A stretch of 64,000 nucleotides of DNA from Achromobacter sp. B7. Lineage in GTDB: Bacteria > Pseudomonadota > Gammaproteobacteria > Burkholderiales > Burkholderiaceae_B. Made by a program: the position numbers and the translations under genes. The notes under the pieces are model-generated. The model was not told the origin of the DNA and did not search any database. It worked only from the letters and a program-made list of their open reading frames with translations. This document shows positions 27,970 through 35,816 of the stretch, one piece after another; position 1 is the stretch's first letter; the number at the start of each line of letters is the position of its first letter. Where the stretch lies: the NCBI RefSeq assembly GCF_003600685.1, contig NZ_CP032084.1, positions 5,146,001 to 5,210,000 on the forward strand, written 5' to 3'.

Positions 27970-29190
27970 TCATCCCGGACCGGCGCCCTGCCGGGCCTGG
28001 CGCATCATGCGCATCGCCAGGGTGGCCACCGCCGCCACCAGCGCCTCGCTGGAATCCGAATTGCCCATGACCAGCACGGCAAGCCTGTCCTGCGGCGCCA
28101 GCACCCAGCGCGAATGAAACGCTTCCGTCGCCCCGCTGTGTTCGCGCAGGGACGTGGCGGTGACCACGCCGTCGTCACAGGGCGCGGCCAGCCACGACAA
28201 GGCGAATCGGCAATCCAGGTCCAGCCGGTCGCCCGCCACCGTTTGCAGCCCCAACAGGGTTTGTGCGGATTGCGCCGTCAGCACGCGCGGGGCATCGGCG
28301 CTGACTTTGGCGCTGACTTTGGCGCTGACTTTGGCGCTGACATCGGCGCTGACGGCGGCGCTGACGTCGACATTGACTTCGGCCCTGCCTCCGGGATTTC
28401 CCGCAGCCCGGCTTCCGTAAGCGCCGCCCGCGAACAACATGCTGCTAAAGCGCGCCATCTCGGATGCGCTGACCCATAACCCGTCCGCCGCCTCGTTGGG
28501 CTGTGGCGCCTCTGCCCAGGGCCGGCCGCGCCGGTAGCCCACCGCGCGTTGCTCCAGCATGCGCTCGTGCGGTCGAAACCCGGCGCGCGGCATGTTCAAG
28601 GGTTGAAGAATTGTGCGGCGCACATAGGCGTCGAACGGTTCTTCGGCCACGTGCGCCACCATGTCGCCCAACAAGGCGTAAGCCATGTCGGCGCGAGCGC
28701 GGCCCATCGTGTCCTCCAGCGTGCCGGGGTGCAGGTTCAGCAAGTTTCGTGCCGTGTAAGGCGCGGCGCCCATCCACTGCATGGCGTTGCGGCGCGGCTC
28801 GACGTGCCAATCGGGCAAGGCGCCCGCGGCCGGCGCGTCCAGCGACAACCGGCCATCGTCGGCGGCATGCAGCACACCGGCCGCCGTGACGATTTTGCTG
28901 ATGGCGCCCACGCGATACAGCGTGTCCCCGGTGGCGCGGCGGTGCCGCGACGCATCCGCCACCCCAAAGCCCGTGCTCCAGACTATGCGCTGGTCCTCAA
29001 CGATGGCGATCGATACGCCGGGCACCTTGGCCAGGGCCATGTCGTAGGGAATGCGCTGGGTCAGGTAGCTCACGACCGCCGCGTAATCGCCTTTGGCGAT
29101 CGTGGCGGGCGCGGCGGGCGGCAGCGTCTGGCAACCGCCGCCGGCAAGCAACAGCGATCCGATGGCGACCAGGCGGCTTAGCGAAAACAT
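27970..29190 (-). CDS. Beta-lactamase-fold (class C / serine hydrolase) lipoprotein lacking the catalytic motifs
   Basis: A 406-residue protein with a lipoprotein-type signal (LLLAGGGC, lipidated Cys20) and a beta-lactamase/penicillin-binding domain (about 35-395). Alignment by eye to the family pattern shows the SxxK motif as Ala96-Ile-Ser-Lys99, so the nucleophile Ser is replaced by Ala. The YxN motif is replaced by Arg166-Ala-Asp168 just before YALLG. The third motif remains as HSG at 351-353. It is therefore probably not an active peptidase or esterase, and may bind peptidoglycan or another ligand. An insertion of about 28 residues made of V-S-A-x repeats lies at 272-299. The start at 29190 is set by the signal peptide; the frame is open to 29298. 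Confidence 0.8.
   Translation of the reverse strand: MFSLSRLVAIGSLLLAGGGCQTLPPAAPATIAKGDYAAVVSYLTQRIPYDMALAKVPGVSIAIVEDQRIVWSTGFGVADASRHRRATGDTLYRVGAISKIVTAAGVLHAADDGRLSLDAPAAGALPDWHVEPRRNAMQWMGAAPYTARNLLNLHPGTLEDTMGRARADMAYALLGDMVAHVAEEPFDAYVRRTILQPLNMPRAGFRPHERMLEQRAVGYRRGRPWAEAPQPNEAADGLWVSASEMARFSSMLFAGGAYGSRAAGNPGGRAEVNVDVSAAVSADVSAKVSAKVSAKVSADAPRVLTAQSAQTLLGLQTVAGDRLDLDCRFALSWLAAPCDDGVVTATSLREHSGATEAFHSRWVLAPQDRLAVLVMGNSDSSEALVAAVATLAMRMMRQARQGAGPG
28294..28377. repeat. Seven tandem 12-bp units inside the serine-hydrolase-like gene
   Basis: Seven consecutive 12-bp units based on (t/a)(t/t)(t/c)ggcgctgac. Three are identical (tttggcgctgac) and the rest carry one to four changes. They encode a four-residue repeat (V-S-A-K/D). 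Because the unit is a multiple of three, copy-number change would lengthen or shorten the protein without a frameshift. Confidence 0.85.
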
Positions 29191-29315
29191 GGAGGACGCA
29201 TACCCTGCGAAAGAGGAATGCCGTGATGCTATCCATGCCGCGTCGCGGGATCTTTCCCGCTTTGTATGGAGTTTGTGAAGATCTTTGTCGTGACGCACGC
29301 GACCTCGTCGGCGGC

Positions 29316-29390
29316 GCGTTCGGTCGGGCCGCGTTCGGTCGGGGCGCGTTCGGTCGGGGCGCGTTCGGTCGGGCCGCGCCAGGTCAGGCG
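29316..29390. repeat. 15-bp tandem repeat between the sensor kinase and the serine-hydrolase-like gene
   Basis: Four nearly identical 15-bp units of the form gcgttcggtcggg(c/g)c at 29316-29375, plus a degenerate fifth at 29376-29390 that runs over the kinase stop codon. The unit ends resemble the kinase C-terminal codons. The array may have grown from the end of the gene. Confidence 0.8.
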
Positions 29391-30691
29391 GCGTTCCAGC
29401 TGATCACGAAGCGGGCGCCGCCCAGGGGGCTGTCGGCCACCTGGGCCATGCCGTTGTGCCAGTGCGCCACGCGGCTGACGATAGCCAGCCCCAGCCCCGT
29501 GCCGCCCGTGTCGCGCGCCCGGCTTTCGTCCAGCCGGATAAACGGTTCAAAGATTCGTTCGCGGTCGGCGGGCGGCACGCCGGGTCCGTCGTCGTCCACC
29601 GTCAGCACATAGTGCTGCGGGGCCGGGCTGGTCAGCCCCACCTGTACCCGTTCGCCCGCGTGCCGGATTGCGTTTTGCAGCAGGTTGAGCAAGGCGCGCG
29701 TCATGTAGCGCGGGTGCAGGTGGACGTCATCCGAGTCGCACCGCGTCACCTCGCAATGCACGCCCAGCAGCTCGGCCTCGAACGCGGCATGCTGCACCAC
29801 GGCATCCAGCCAGCCGCGCGCGTCCTGCGCTTGTAACGGTACGTCTGCACTCTTGTGCTGCAAGCGCGCATACATCAGCAGTTCCGAAGCCATGCTGTCC
29901 AGCTCGGCCACGTCGCTTTTCATGTCCTCGACCAAGCGCTTGCGCGCCTCCGGGTCCGCCTCGCGGTCGATCATGTCCAGCTCGAACGACAGCCGCGCAA
30001 TGGGCGTGCGCAGTTCGTGCGACACCGCGTTGGTCAGTTCGCGCTGATTGCTGATCAGCGCGGCAATGCGATCCGACATCTGGTTGAACGTATCGCCCAG
30101 CCCACGGATGCTGGAATAGCGCGACAGGCGGGCGCGCGCCTGCAAATCGCCCTGCCCCATGCGGTGCGCGGCGGTTTTCAGCGCTTCCAGATCGCGCCAG
30201 ATCGGCAGCGCCCACACCAGCATGAAGCCGCACAGCAGCAAGCCCAGCGCGGTGTAGATAGCCACGATCACCCAGGTGCCGACAAGCGGCTCGGGCGGCA
30301 TTTTGACCAGCAACCACTGCGCGCCCGGCCCGGGCAGCGCGGACACGAAACTCATCTGCTTGTCACGCAGAAAGAAGCCGCCCGCTTCGATGGTGCGCCG
30401 CTCGTCGTCAGTCAGCGCGAAGTCGGGCGAGTTGTAGTCGGCCGGGTCCATCACCCGCAAGGCCAGACCGTAATGCGGGGCCAGGGTATCGCGCACATAG
30501 TCGCGGCGCGCCTCGGGCGGCACATTGGCCAATTCCAGCTTCAGGCTGTGCAGCTGCCCGCGCACCGCTTCGCGCGTGTAGTTCGCGGTCTCGGGCTCGA
30601 AAAGGTAATTGGCCACCCGATCGACCACTTCGTTCGACAGCACAAAACCGATCGCCAGCACCACGAAGATGCGCAGAACGAACTTAAGCAT
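29384..30691 (-). CDS. Sensor histidine kinase (RstB-like)
   Basis: A 435-residue inner-membrane kinase. A transmembrane helix lies at 6-20, a periplasmic sensor at about 25-135 and a second helix at about 138-162. HAMP follows, then a dimerisation/phosphoacceptor domain with His225 in NAVSHELRTP, and an ATPase domain with N-box LLNLLQNAIRHA and G-box DDDGPGVPPADRERIFEPF...GGTGLGLAI. The overall layout and sensor length resemble RstB. The start at 30691 overlaps the response-regulator stop by 8 bp (ATGCTTAA), giving a coupled pair. The signal sensed is unknown. Confidence 0.9.
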   Translation of the reverse strand: MLKFVLRIFVVLAIGFVLSNEVVDRVANYLFEPETANYTREAVRGQLHSLKLELANVPPEARRDYVRDTLAPHYGLALRVMDPADYNSPDFALTDDERRTIEAGGFFLRDKQMSFVSALPGPGAQWLLVKMPPEPLVGTWVIVAIYTALGLLLCGFMLVWALPIWRDLEALKTAAHRMGQGDLQARARLSRYSSIRGLGDTFNQMSDRIAALISNQRELTNAVSHELRTPIARLSFELDMIDREADPEARKRLVEDMKSDVAELDSMASELLMYARLQHKSADVPLQAQDARGWLDAVVQHAAFEAELLGVHCEVTRCDSDDVHLHPRYMTRALLNLLQNAIRHAGERVQVGLTSPAPQHYVLTVDDDGPGVPPADRERIFEPFIRLDESRARDTGGTGLGLAIVSRVAHWHNGMAQVADSPLGGARFVISWNAA

Positions 30692-31385
30692 CGCCGAGCT
30701 CGTGCGCCTTCGGAGAAAACAGGTATCCCTTGCCCCAGACGGTCTTGATACGTGCCGGGTCGCGCGGGTCATCGTCCAGCTTGCGGCGCAGTTTGCTGAC
30801 GCACACGTCCACACTGCGGTCCAGGCCATTGAATTCAATGCCGCGCACCGCGTTCAGCAGATCGTCGCGCGTCAGCACCTGCCCGGCCTGGCTGGCCAAT
30901 GCCCACAGCATCTCGAATTCCATGGTCGTCAGATCGACTTCCACCCCGGCAAGGGCGACCGAACGCGTCTGGCGGTCAATCGACAGCGGACCGAACGCCA
31001 GTTGATCCGGCTGCGCGTCCGTCTGGTTGCGGCGGCGCATCAAGGCGCGAATGCGGGCCAGCAGCACGCGCGGCTCCACGGGTTTGATGACGTAATCGTC
31101 CGCGCCGGACTCCAGCCCCAGAATCTGGTCCAGATCGTCTTCACGCGCGGTCAGCATCAGGATGGGCGCGGAAGAAAACGCGCGCAGGTCGCGGCAAACC
31201 TGCAAGCCGTCGCGACCCGGCAGCATCAGGTCCAGGATGGTGATGGCCGGGTCATGGCGCCGAAACGCCTCTACCGCCTGGTCACCGCGATAGGCCTGGG
31301 CGACCTTGAAACCGTGTTGCTCCAGAAACTGCGCAATCAGGCGCGAGAGCTTCGGATCGTCTTCAACTAACAAGGCCTTGATCAT
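30684..31385 (-). CDS. OmpR/PhoB-type response regulator (RstA-like)
   Basis: A 233-residue regulator. The receiver domain has acidic Asp9/Asp10, phosphoacceptor Asp52 in ILDLMLPGRDG, and the conserved Lys in DDYVIKP. The C-terminal winged-helix DNA-binding domain ends in DDPRDPARIKTVWGKGYLF. Partner of the overlapping sensor kinase. The start at 31385 begins MIKALLVEDD directly; the frame open upstream to 31535 lacks family similarity. Confidence 0.92.
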   Translation of the reverse strand: MIKALLVEDDPKLSRLIAQFLEQHGFKVAQAYRGDQAVEAFRRHDPAITILDLMLPGRDGLQVCRDLRAFSSAPILMLTAREDDLDQILGLESGADDYVIKPVEPRVLLARIRALMRRRNQTDAQPDQLAFGPLSIDRQTRSVALAGVEVDLTTMEFEMLWALASQAGQVLTRDDLLNAVRGIEFNGLDRSVDVCVSKLRRKLDDDPRDPARIKTVWGKGYLFSPKAHELGDA

Positions 31386-31691
31386 GGTGTCGGGACAAGA
31401 GGAGATCGGAAGATAACGGACCGGATGGCAATGGCTACCGGGCATTTTTGCCCGGCAAGCATACACCGAATAAAACGGCGCCTCGGCGCCCCCTTCTTGA
31501 GGGTGGCAACGCCATGAAAGTGGCCCACGCCGCATCGGAAATGGGGTTTTGAGGCGTACTATCGTTGGTGTTCATGCATGCGCGTAAAGCCATCACTACA
31601 AGGCGGGCGGCATGACGCCGTCGCACACAGCGGCAACCGCGCCGCCCACAACGTCGGGCGGCCTTATCGACCTATTGTGGAGTCGATCATC
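31386..31691. promoter_or_regulatory. Divergent regulatory region between the response regulator and the methyltransferase gene
   Basis: 306 bp without a gene. It holds a perfect 6-bp hairpin CCGGGC-ATTTTT-GCCCGG at 31438-31455, and a tandem pair of GGCGCC palindromes at 31477-31490. On the minus strand those palindromes form a short stem followed by GTTTTATT, which is terminator- or attenuator-like. Minus-strand TATGCT between the two elements could be a -10 box for the two-component operon. Nothing coding was recognised. Confidence 0.4.
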
Positions 31692-32510
31692 ATGAACACG
31701 TCCAGTGGCGAACGCGCCTTTGCCGGACCCATTCCCCAGCTATACGAGCGGTATCTGGTCCCGATGATTTTCGACGGATATGCGCGGGACATAACGCGGC
31801 GAGTCGCGGCCCTGGCCCCGTCATCCGTGCTGGAAATCGCAGCGGGCACCGGGGCGGTCACACGCCATCTGGCGGCCCAACTGCCCGCCGGCACCTCTAT
31901 CGTATCGACCGATCTTAGCCAGCCGATGCTGGAACATGCCATGAGCCTGGGCACGAGCCGCCCCGTCACGTGGCGCCAGGCCGATGCCATGAAGCTGCCC
32001 TTTGCCGATGGCGCTTTCGATGCGGTGGTATGCCAGTTCGGCGCCATGTTCTTTCCGGATAAGGCGGGGGCTTTTTCCGAAGCGTACCGGGTGCTGCGGC
32101 CAGGTGGCACATTCCTGTTCAACGTCTGGGATCGCATAGAAGACAACGAATTCGCCGACTGCGTCACGCAGGCAATGGCAACGCTGTTCCCGGCAGACCC
32201 GCCCCGGTTCATGGTGAAAGTGCCGCACGGCTATTACGACCAGGCGCAGATCCGCAGCGCGCTGGCGGCGGGCGGGTTTACCGGGGCCATCACCTTCGAT
32301 ACGATGGCCATGCAAAGCCTCGGCGAGTCACCCCGCAGCGTCGCCGTCGCCTATTGCCAGGGCACGCCGATGCGTGCCGAACTGGAAGCGCGCGACGCCG
32401 GCATTCTGGAGAAGGCAACGGACGTTGCCGCTTCGGCGGTTGAAGACCGCTTTGGCCCGGCTGGCATCACGGGCAAGATCCAGGCGCACGTCGTTGTGGC
32501 GACGCGATAG
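31692..32510 (+). CDS. Class I SAM-dependent methyltransferase
   Basis: A 272-residue methyltransferase of the UbiE/type 11 style. SAM motif I is VLEIAAGTGAVTRHLA, the acidic motif II is STDLSQPML, followed by QADAMKLPFADGAFDAVVCQFG and the post-motif AYRVLRPGGTFLFNVWD. The substrate is unknown; genes on both sides are unrelated in strand or role. The ATG at 31692 is preferred, with GTGGAG upstream; the frame extends to 31578 without family similarity. Confidence 0.9.
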   Translation: MNTSSGERAFAGPIPQLYERYLVPMIFDGYARDITRRVAALAPSSVLEIAAGTGAVTRHLAAQLPAGTSIVSTDLSQPMLEHAMSLGTSRPVTWRQADAMKLPFADGAFDAVVCQFGAMFFPDKAGAFSEAYRVLRPGGTFLFNVWDRIEDNEFADCVTQAMATLFPADPPRFMVKVPHGYYDQAQIRSALAAGGFTGAITFDTMAMQSLGESPRSVAVAYCQGTPMRAELEARDAGILEKATDVAASAVEDRFGPAGITGKIQAHVVVATR

Positions 32511-32561
32511 GCAGTCCCCCGGCGCGTTCGCTCCCCGCGTTCGCCACCCGCGTTCACACCC

Positions 32562-33527
32562 CTACTCTGCCCTGGCCCCCGACACCTTGACCGTCTCGGC
32601 CCACCGTTTGGTTTCGGCCGCGATGAATGCCGTAAATGCTTCCGGCGTCGAGCTGATCGGGTTCAGCGACATCGCGGCGTTGGCTTGCACAACTTCGGGC
32701 GTCTTCAACGCCTGGCCGATGGCCTCGTTCATGCGATTGATGATGGCCTGCGGCGTGCCCTTGGGCGCCACGACGCCGCCCCAGGCCACCGCTTCAAAGT
32801 TGGGAAACCCGGATTCGGCCATCGTCGGCACGTTGGGCATGGTGGGCAGGCGCTTGGGGCTGGTGACGGCAAACGCTTTCAACGTTCCGTTGTTGATGAA
32901 CTGCTGGACGCCGTTCACGTTATCGAACATCACGTCGACCCGGCCGCTGACCACGTCGGACAGCGCCATCGACCCGCTTTTGTACGGTACGTGCGTGATA
33001 TCCAGGCCGCCGACCGCTTTCATCATTTCGCCGGTCAGGTGGCTGCCCGAGCCCACCCCGGTTCCCGAGGCGAAGTTCACCTTGCCGGGGTTCTGCTTCA
33101 CATAGGCCATGAACTCTTGAATTGAATTCGGCTTGAAGTCCTTGCCGGCGACAAGAATATAAGGGTTGTCGAACAGCAAGCCGACGGGTGCGAAGTCTTT
33201 GATCGGGTCATAGGGCAGGCTGCGATAGAAGCTGGCATTGACGGCCAAGGTGATGTTGTTGCCAAAGCCGAACGTGTACCCGTCCGGTGCCGCCTTGGCC
33301 ACCGTGCGGGTGCCGACGATGCCGCCCGCGCTGGCCAGGTTTTCCACGATCACCGGCTGCTTCAGTATTCGCCCGATCTGTTCGGCGACGGGACGCGTCG
33401 CCACGTCGGGGCCAGACCCCGCAGCATACGGAATGATGAGCTTGATGGGCTTGTTCGGCCAGGACTGCGCCTGCACGGCCGTCGACAAGGTAAGGGCCAA
33501 CAGCGCCAAGTATTGGGAAATTTTCAT
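32562..33527 (-). CDS. Bug-type tripartite tricarboxylate transporter substrate-binding protein
   Basis: A 321-residue periplasmic binding protein with a signal peptide ending at VQA-Q near residue 21. It has the Bug family opening PNKPIKLIIPYAAGSGPDVATRP, then VVENLASAGGIVGTRTVA and the mid-protein VPYKSGSMALSDVVSGRVDVMFD. Bug proteins bind organic acids or aromatic compounds for TctABC-like uptake or for sensing. No TctA/TctB genes are nearby. It is the last gene of the aminophenol-type operon and may bind its substrate. Confidence 0.93.
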   Translation of the reverse strand: MKISQYLALLALTLSTAVQAQSWPNKPIKLIIPYAAGSGPDVATRPVAEQIGRILKQPVIVENLASAGGIVGTRTVAKAAPDGYTFGFGNNITLAVNASFYRSLPYDPIKDFAPVGLLFDNPYILVAGKDFKPNSIQEFMAYVKQNPGKVNFASGTGVGSGSHLTGEMMKAVGGLDITHVPYKSGSMALSDVVSGRVDVMFDNVNGVQQFINNGTLKAFAVTSPKRLPTMPNVPTMAESGFPNFEAVAWGGVVAPKGTPQAIINRMNEAIGQALKTPEVVQANAAMSLNPISSTPEAFTAFIAAETKRWAETVKVSGARAE

Positions 33528-33556
33528 CGGATTCTCCGGGTCTTCTTAAACAGGGC

Positions 33557-34417
33557 TCATCCCTGCATGATTTGAATCAGGCGCTTCATCCAGGGCGAGT
33601 CCGCCTGCCCTGCCGCGATCGCCGGCGCAAAATGATCCCCCGCTAACACCATGGTTTCAACGGGCCGACCCAGCCGACGCAGCTCGGCCTCCATCGTTTG
33701 ATTGCCCTTGATGATGCGAGGCAGGTCTTCCCGGGCGTACGCCAGCAACATCGGCGGCGTGTCCTGATTCACCCGACACACGGGGCTTGCCGATTCGGCT
33801 TCCGCTACGTCGTCCAGCAGGTTCTGATGCGTGCGCTCTTCGCCGCTGCCCGGCGTGCGTTCGGGATACCGGATATCCAGCGGCGCACACAGGGGCAAGC
33901 ACGCAATGATCGACGACGCGGGAATGCCGTGGCGGTGCAGGCCTTGCGCGCTTAATGCGGCAAGCGTCATCAGATGACCACCGGCGGAATGACCTCCCAC
34001 CGCGATGCGAGCGGGGTCTGCGCCATACTCGTGAATGTTCCGAACCACCCACGACAGCGCGGCATGGCAGTCGTCCAATAGCGCCTGCCATTTGAAGCCT
34101 GGCGCGAGTCGATACGATATCGAGACAAACGTAATGCCCGCGGCGACCAAGGCAGGAGCCATCAACGCCACCCATTCCTTGTAGCCATTCGTCCACGCGC
34201 CGCCATGGGCGAAGACCAGGACCGGGCTGGGTTGCCCCGCTTGTTTTCGGCTTGGGTACACGTCAAGTTTGTGCGTGGCGGTGTCGCCGTACTGAATGTC
34301 GGCGATGCGTTCGCAGCGCTGTACCGCCGCAGCCGAAAGCGCCAACGCCGCGCGGGCGTAGTCCTCGGCTTCGGCGGGATACAGCGGGGGTTGTGGGGCA
34401 AGATTGGTAAAGCTCAT
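33557..34417 (-). CDS. Alpha/beta hydrolase (arylformamidase/esterase-like), first of a pair
   Basis: A 286-residue hydrolase with the HGGAWTNG oxyanion motif (HGGxW type) and the GGHSAGGH nucleophile elbow. A possible acid residue lies in YAREDLP and the catalytic His in AGDHFAPAI. HGGxW/GxSxG enzymes include kynurenine formamidases and acyl-ester hydrolases. It sits between the Bug gene and a second, distantly related hydrolase in the same operon, which suggests removal of acyl or formyl groups from the pathway substrate. Precise substrate unknown. Confidence 0.88.
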   Translation of the reverse strand: MSFTNLAPQPPLYPAEAEDYARAALALSAAAVQRCERIADIQYGDTATHKLDVYPSRKQAGQPSPVLVFAHGGAWTNGYKEWVALMAPALVAAGITFVSISYRLAPGFKWQALLDDCHAALSWVVRNIHEYGADPARIAVGGHSAGGHLMTLAALSAQGLHRHGIPASSIIACLPLCAPLDIRYPERTPGSGEERTHQNLLDDVAEAESASPVCRVNQDTPPMLLAYAREDLPRIIKGNQTMEAELRRLGRPVETMVLAGDHFAPAIAAGQADSPWMKRLIQIMQG

Positions 34418-34485
34418 GGCGATCCGCGTTGATTAGCGTGTTTCTACTGCGTGGAGGAATATTCGATGACGCAAACCGCTGCGGT

Positions 34486-35349
34486 TCAGCGTGTCACCAC
34501 ATTTGCTATCCATTCCGTTAACGGATGGTTGGGATCTTCGAAACCGTAGATCGCGTCAAAGTGATTTCTGCCGTCCTGCATCAGCGTCTGTGCCTGGTTT
34601 CCCGCCTGCGTCCACACGCGCGCGAAATCCTGCGACTGCCTGGCGAATTCCGATGGTTCGTCACTACCCCACGAGATGAGAACTGGCGTGGCGCAGGCGC
34701 GCACACGATGCTGCGGCGAGTTTCTGCGTATGACGCCATCGTCGATCTGAAGCATCGGCTGAATCGACGACCAGCGAAACGGCTCGATCTCGAACACGCC
34801 GCTGACCATGACCGCACCCGCCAGCGGGTCCCGAGGCAGCCCGTACTCGTGTTCCCAATCCGTTTGCAGGCACATCGCGGTCAGATGGCCACCGGCGGAA
34901 TGCCCCCCCAGCACGACGCGTTTGGGGTCCCCGCCAAAACGTCCGATGTTGCGGATCACCCAAGCCACCGCCGCGCGTGATTGCCGCGTTATCTCGTCGA
35001 TGCTGACCTTGGGGCAAAGCGAGTAGTTGACGACGACGGTGGTGAAACCTTGTGCACTCAGGCCGCTGGCCACCGTCGAAAACTCCTTGCTGCTCAGGAT
35101 GCGCCATGCGCCGCCGTGGATGAAGACGAACACAGGGGCGCCGGCTTGCGCAGCCGGAAAAATGTCCACGGTCTCGTCAAGCGTCGGCCCGTAAGGGACG
35201 TCAAGGTGCGCAGGCAGGCGCTGTCGTACGTGCTCGCTTTCCGCGACGTAGTGCTTGGCATAGATCATGAAATCAGGAACGGATTTCTCGACGTCGTACT
35301 GAGCGTCTATCTCGTCCTGCGTCTTGAAGTCGCGATACAAGGTCGGCAT
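34486..35349 (-). CDS. Alpha/beta hydrolase (arylformamidase/esterase-like), second of a pair
   Basis: A 287-residue enzyme with HGGAWRILSSKEF, GGHSAGGH (nucleophile Ser), Asp in SWGSDEPSEF and His in DGRNHFDAI, so the triad looks complete. It is only distantly similar to the downstream hydrolase. It starts 14 bp after the RidA-type deaminase gene, so it belongs to the same transcript. A kynurenine-formamidase-like amide hydrolase that frees an aminophenol from an N-acyl form would fit the operon, but this is inference. Confidence 0.88.
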   Translation of the reverse strand: MPTLYRDFKTQDEIDAQYDVEKSVPDFMIYAKHYVAESEHVRQRLPAHLDVPYGPTLDETVDIFPAAQAGAPVFVFIHGGAWRILSSKEFSTVASGLSAQGFTTVVVNYSLCPKVSIDEITRQSRAAVAWVIRNIGRFGGDPKRVVLGGHSAGGHLTAMCLQTDWEHEYGLPRDPLAGAVMVSGVFEIEPFRWSSIQPMLQIDDGVIRRNSPQHRVRACATPVLISWGSDEPSEFARQSQDFARVWTQAGNQAQTLMQDGRNHFDAIYGFEDPNHPLTEWIANVVTR

Positions 35350-35363
35350 ATTTCCCCCGGCGC

Positions 35364-35816
35364 CTATGCGTTGGAATCCATCGGCTTGTACGCCACGGCT
35401 TTGATTTCGATGCGCAGCAGCGGATGCGGCAGCTGGTGCACGGCGACGGTGGTTCTGGCGGGGCCGTCGTAGTCGAAGTACTCGGCGTAGACCTCGTTGT
35501 AGCCCTTGAAGTCGCCCATATCGACCAGGTACGTAGAGACTTCGACCAAGTCTTTCAGGCTGGCGCCCGCGCTTTCAAGAATCGCCTTGATGTTCTCGAT
35601 GACGGCGCGCGTCTGCGCGCGGATATCGGCGTCCAGCACGCCCATGGCGTCGGCGTCGGCGCCCGCAAAGCTGTTGTCGGGGCGGCGCGAACTGGTGCCC
35701 GATACAAAGAGAAAGTCTCCGGCACGCTTGATGTGCGGGAACTTGCCGCGTGGCTGCGCGCGCCCTTGGACGACGGTGGATGACAGCTTGCTTTGGGCCA
35801 TGGGTTTCTCAGTCAT
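35364..35816 (-). CDS. amnD: RidA-family protein, probable 2-aminomuconate deaminase
   Basis: A 150-residue RidA/YjgF-type trimeric deaminase fold ([15 protein letters not shown] near 30, [20 protein letters not shown], and the [11 protein letters not shown] end with the conserved Arg). In 2-aminophenol meta-cleavage operons a RidA-like AmnD hydrolyses 2-aminomuconate to oxalocrotonate and ammonia. Its position just after the semialdehyde dehydrogenase matches that role. The ATG at 35816 overlaps the dehydrogenase stop by 8 bp; an internal ATG at 35801 is a possible alternative. Confidence 0.75.
   Translation of the reverse strand: MTEKPMAQSKLSSTVVQGRAQPRGKFPHIKRAGDFLFVSGTSSRRPDNSFAGADADAMGVLDADIRAQTRAVIENIKAILESAGASLKDLVEVSTYLVDMGDFKGYNEVYAEYFDYDGPARTTVAVHQLPHPLLRIEIKAVAYKPMDSNA

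Noticed and set aside
32374..33105. Plus-strand frame overlapping the Bug gene at 32562-33527
   Set aside because: It overlaps the methyltransferase end and the Bug gene in other frames, with no domain and composition of a shadow frame.
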